The notes under the pieces: model-generated | What the model was told of the DNA's origin: nothing | Seen by the model: only the letters and a program-made list of their open reading frames with translations | Database searches by the model: none | Shown: one piece after another, positions 41,944-43,931 of the stretch | Layout: every line of letters begins with the position of its first letter | Numbering within the stretch: position 1 is the stretch's first letter | From: Lachnospiraceae bacterium | GTDB taxonomy: Bacteria > Bacillota > Clostridia > Lachnospirales > Lachnospiraceae | NCBI GenBank assembly: GCA_028724245.1 | Contig: JAQYDI010000032.1 | Span: 1-43,931 of the forward strand | DNA length: 43,931 nt | Reading direction: 5' to 3' | Position numbers and translations under genes: made by a program

Positions 41944-42815
41944 AAAACCGGTGCTTTTCTATTTTCTTAATCGGATCTGCACTGCTTCTCATGCTTCTGT
42001 TTCCTGATATCACTTTAGAAGGAACCCGCTGCGGCCTGCTGCTCTGGTATCAGCGATTTCTGCCGGCTGTGTTTCCTTTCATGATTTTATCCGGTCTTCT
42101 GACCGGATACCTGAAAAAAGGCGGCGCTGTATTTGCCGTGGCAGCAGGCTTTCTAAATGGTTATCCCATCGGTGCAAAAACGGCAGCAGACCTGAAAAAG
42201 AAAGGTCTGCTGCCGGAAAATACAGCACGCTATTATGCAGTTTTCTGCAACATGTCCAGCCCCATGTTCATGACCGCCTATGCAGGTCTGGAAAAAGAAA
42301 TGCCGGTGATCTACCTGACCTCCATCCTGCTGCTGGTTGTTTTCTGTAAACTGGCCGGTACACAGACAGGGCGACAGAAAAAATCCCACGAAGCATCAGC
42401 TGCTGACGCAGTCTCTCCTGCACAGAATGAAACAGGACCGAATACAGGGGATTATCTTCTCGACTGCACCGGCATCATGGTGAAAGCAGGAATCTATATT
42501 ATGTATTTTTCCATACTTATGGAACTGCTGTCCCAGCCTGCATGTTCCACCCCTGCACTGAAACTGCTGGCTCCTTTTCTGGAACTGACAACAGGCATCA
42601 ACCGGATCGGATCGGCTGACTTTCCAATGCCATCCCTGGCAGGGTATTATCGTATCTTTCTGTGCGTATCAGGCGGACTGTGCACAGCTTTTCAGTCCGG
42701 AGAAGTTACATATGATCTGAATCTTTCTCTGCCCCGATACCTGCTTCTGAAGCTGATTCAGGCTTCTGCCGCATGCGCTACCTGTTTTGTTTTCCATTCA
42801 GCATTTCCGGTCTGA
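41940..42815 (+). CDS. YlbJ-like sporulation integral membrane protein
   Basis: A 291-residue membrane protein with about seven hydrophobic segments. The central block GFLNGYPIGAKTAADLKKKG…AVFCNMSSPMFM matches the nucleoside-recognition/Gate domain of YlbJ, where the NGYP(I/M)GAK and CN..SP motifs are diagnostic. YlbJ is needed for spore cortex formation in Bacillus. It is shorter than YlbJ (about 400), with a compact C-terminal half. It overlaps the preceding gene (ATGA). The family call is good; the sporulation role is by analogy. Confidence 0.75.
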   Translation: MKNRCFSIFLIGSALLLMLLFPDITLEGTRCGLLLWYQRFLPAVFPFMILSGLLTGYLKKGGAVFAVAAGFLNGYPIGAKTAADLKKKGLLPENTARYYAVFCNMSSPMFMTAYAGLEKEMPVIYLTSILLLVVFCKLAGTQTGRQKKSHEASAADAVSPAQNETGPNTGDYLLDCTGIMVKAGIYIMYFSILMELLSQPACSTPALKLLAPFLELTTGINRIGSADFPMPSLAGYYRIFLCVSGGLCTAFQSGEVTYDLNLSLPRYLLLKLIQASAACATCFVFHSAFPV

Positions 42816-42846
42816 CTGCAATGAATCCAACCGGAAATGCTTCTTT
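42801..42846 (+). terminator. Terminator overlapping the end of the YlbJ-like gene
   Basis: GCATTTCCGG (42801-42810) and CCGGAAATGC (42831-42840) pair perfectly, followed by TTCTTT. It separates the convergent YlbJ-like and shikimate kinase genes, whose stops are about 30 bases apart. Confidence 0.7.
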
Positions 42847-43627
42847 ACGCATCCATTTCCATCAGTTTCCCGATCATCTCCTGACAGATCTCCAATACGC
42901 TTTTATCATCCGTGGAAATCACGATATCAGCTGCCGCTTCATATTTTGCACGCCGCTTTTCCATCAGATCACCGATAAATTCCACATTCTTATTGCCTCT
43001 CAGCAACGGTCTGTCATCATTATCTTTAACCCGATCCAGAATGGTCTCCGGTCTTGCCGTCAGCAGTACCACGCGGCCGTTATTTTTCATATGCTGCACA
43101 TTGATATCGCGCAGGGCAGCGCCGCCGCCACAGGATACCACCAGCTGATTCTTCTGACTCAGCTCGATCAGCAGATTGGTTTCCAGATTCCGGAAATACT
43201 CCTCGCCGTATTTTGCAAAGATGTCATTGATGGACATACCTTCCCGTTCCACGATAACGGCATCCATCTCCACGGAATCCATGGCAAGCATCTTACAAAG
43301 GAAAGAAGACACCGTACTCTTGCCGCATCCCATAAAACCAATCAGCAGGATGTTGTGGTGAAACAGGTTTTTGGCCTGGATCCGCTTGCTGTTGCTGACA
43401 ATATAACGGAAAATATCCTTGATCTCCTCTTCATACTGCTGGCCGCTCAGCTTCCGTTCCAGCGCCTCCTCCTGCTTCTGCTCCTGCTTCGGCTGCAGAA
43501 TCGGTGTTCCGCTTTCCTTTTTATATTCGATAATCTCTTCAATAATCCCCATACGGCGGGTCAGAAGTTCAATAATCTCATCATCACAGGCATCCAGCCG
43601 GGTTCTGATTTCATCCAGTTTATCCAT
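42845..43627 (-). CDS. Chorismate mutase-shikimate kinase fusion
   Basis: A 260-residue two-domain protein. Residues 1-85 are a type II (AroQ) chorismate mutase-like helix bundle (LDEIRTRLDACDDEIIELLTRRM… with IIEYKKESGTPIL). Residues about 92-260 are shikimate kinase: P-loop GFMGCGKST, shikimate-binding DAVIVEREGMSINDIF, VSCGGGAALRD and lid DDRPLL. It should phosphorylate shikimate and convert chorismate to prephenate, two separated steps of aromatic amino acid synthesis. Start ATG 43627 lies 8 bases after AGAGG; a TTG two codons earlier is less likely. It has its own promoter. Confidence 0.9.
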   Translation of the reverse strand: MDKLDEIRTRLDACDDEIIELLTRRMGIIEEIIEYKKESGTPILQPKQEQKQEEALERKLSGQQYEEEIKDIFRYIVSNSKRIQAKNLFHHNILLIGFMGCGKSTVSSFLCKMLAMDSVEMDAVIVEREGMSINDIFAKYGEEYFRNLETNLLIELSQKNQLVVSCGGGAALRDINVQHMKNNGRVVLLTARPETILDRVKDNDDRPLLRGNKNVEFIGDLMEKRRAKYEAAADIVISTDDKSVLEICQEMIGKLMEMDA

Positions 43628-43670
43628 GATCAATTCCTCTCTTTTACTTTAAAGTACGAAACTGCTTCAT

Positions 43671-43699
43671 AGTATATCAGCTTTCCCGGCAAAATGCAA
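43671..43699 (-). promoter_or_regulatory. Promoter of the chorismate mutase-shikimate kinase gene
   Basis: On the minus strand TTGCAT (43694-43699) and TATACT (43671-43676) are 17 bases apart, about 40 bases before the start codon. Confidence 0.7.
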
Positions 43700-43711
43700 T
43701 GAAATTCTCTT

Positions 43712-43931
43712 CTATACCGGATATGCCTTGTTATCAGCATCGGCTGCTTTGGGATCGATTTTAGTTTTCTTTGCTTCTCTGTCTTTAAAGAATTCCACTG
43801 CTACCTGAGGGAACAGTGCGTAGGACAGAACATCTTCATCCTGTTCCTTCCACTGGGCCATTTCTGCCTCCAGTTTGTCCAGTTCGGGCGGAATCAGATC
43901 AGCGGGACGGCAGGTGATGGGCTCTTCATCG
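43712..43931 (-). CDS. Carboxyltransferase alpha subunit (oxaloacetate decarboxylase/pyruvate carboxylase subunit B type), C-terminus
   Basis: The last 73 residues of a gene that enters from the right edge. ITCRPADLIPPELDKLEAEM and EDVLSYALFPQVAVEFFKDRE match the conserved C-terminal domain of the carboxyltransferase (OadA/PycB) family. The frame ends at 43712 without a biotinyl domain, so the biotin carrier must be a separate protein, as in sodium-pumping decarboxylase complexes. The catalytic part is outside the window. Confidence 0.75.
   Translation of the reverse strand, partial: DEEPITCRPADLIPPELDKLEAEMAQWKEQDEDVLSYALFPQVAVEFFKDREAKKTKIDPKAADADNKAYPV

Overview
The window reads as chromosomal DNA of an anaerobic, Gram-positive Clostridia bacterium, most likely a Lachnospiraceae-type gut commensal. 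This is inferred from PolC-type replicase, AGGAGG ribosome binding sites, several TTG/GTG starts, consensus sigma-A promoters (TTGACA-17-TATAAT class), the pyrH-frr-uppS-cdsA-dxr-rseP-ispG-polC gene order, a YlbJ-like sporulation membrane protein and a clustered alpha-glucan metabolism region. No species can be named from the sequence alone. No rRNA, tRNA, CRISPR array or complete mobile element was seen.

Layout. 1-330: 3' end of an IS66-type transposase and a hairpin. 790-5835 (+): a four-gene BMP/PnrA-type nucleoside ABC importer (lipoprotein, double ATPase, two permeases) with two strong hairpins between the first two genes. 6000-6830 (-): decayed fragments (an ECF sigma-like N-terminus and an ABC exporter ATPase lacking Walker A). 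7025-8106 (-): MarR regulator plus cyclase-family hydrolase, with a consensus promoter covered by two palindromic operators. 8248-9450 (+): voltage-gated-type K+ channel with RCK_C domains. 9532-12705 (-): tetR, then ilvB-ilvN, with nearly the same 21-bp operator at both promoters. 12860-13330 (+): YbaK-type deacylase. 13419-14175 (-): an ECF sigma gene split by an in-frame TAG, and a short anti-sigma-like remnant. 14248-16145 (-): OmpR-type two-component system, divergent from 16458-19955 (+): VTC polyphosphate polymerase-like protein, DUF4956 membrane protein and a large Cthe_2159-type beta-helix lipoprotein. 20054-23159 (-): two phospholipase-D-superfamily proteins. 23240-28757 (-): malQ, GH13 and GH31 glucosidases. 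28879-39931 (-): replication, isoprenoid, lipid and translation housekeeping genes from polC back to pyrH. 39969-40445 (-): rnhA. 40594-40821 (+): a Cys/Gly-rich small protein with a sigma-K-like promoter. 41205-42815 (+): two unknown proteins plus a YlbJ-like protein. 42845-43627 (-): chorismate mutase-shikimate kinase fusion. 43712-43931 (-): C-terminus of a carboxyltransferase alpha subunit.

How the parts work together. The housekeeping block couples UMP kinase, ribosome recycling, undecaprenyl-PP and CDP-diacylglycerol synthesis and two MEP-pathway enzymes with the replicative polymerase. The glucan block should break down and rearrange alpha-glucans inside the cell, since no enzyme has a signal peptide. 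The most system-like unit is the two-component system facing the VTC/DUF4956/beta-helix operon: a membrane-associated polyanion polymerase, a membrane partner and a large surface lipoprotein, apparently switched by the neighbouring regulator. The strongest regulatory signal is the shared TetR operator at tetR and ilvBN.
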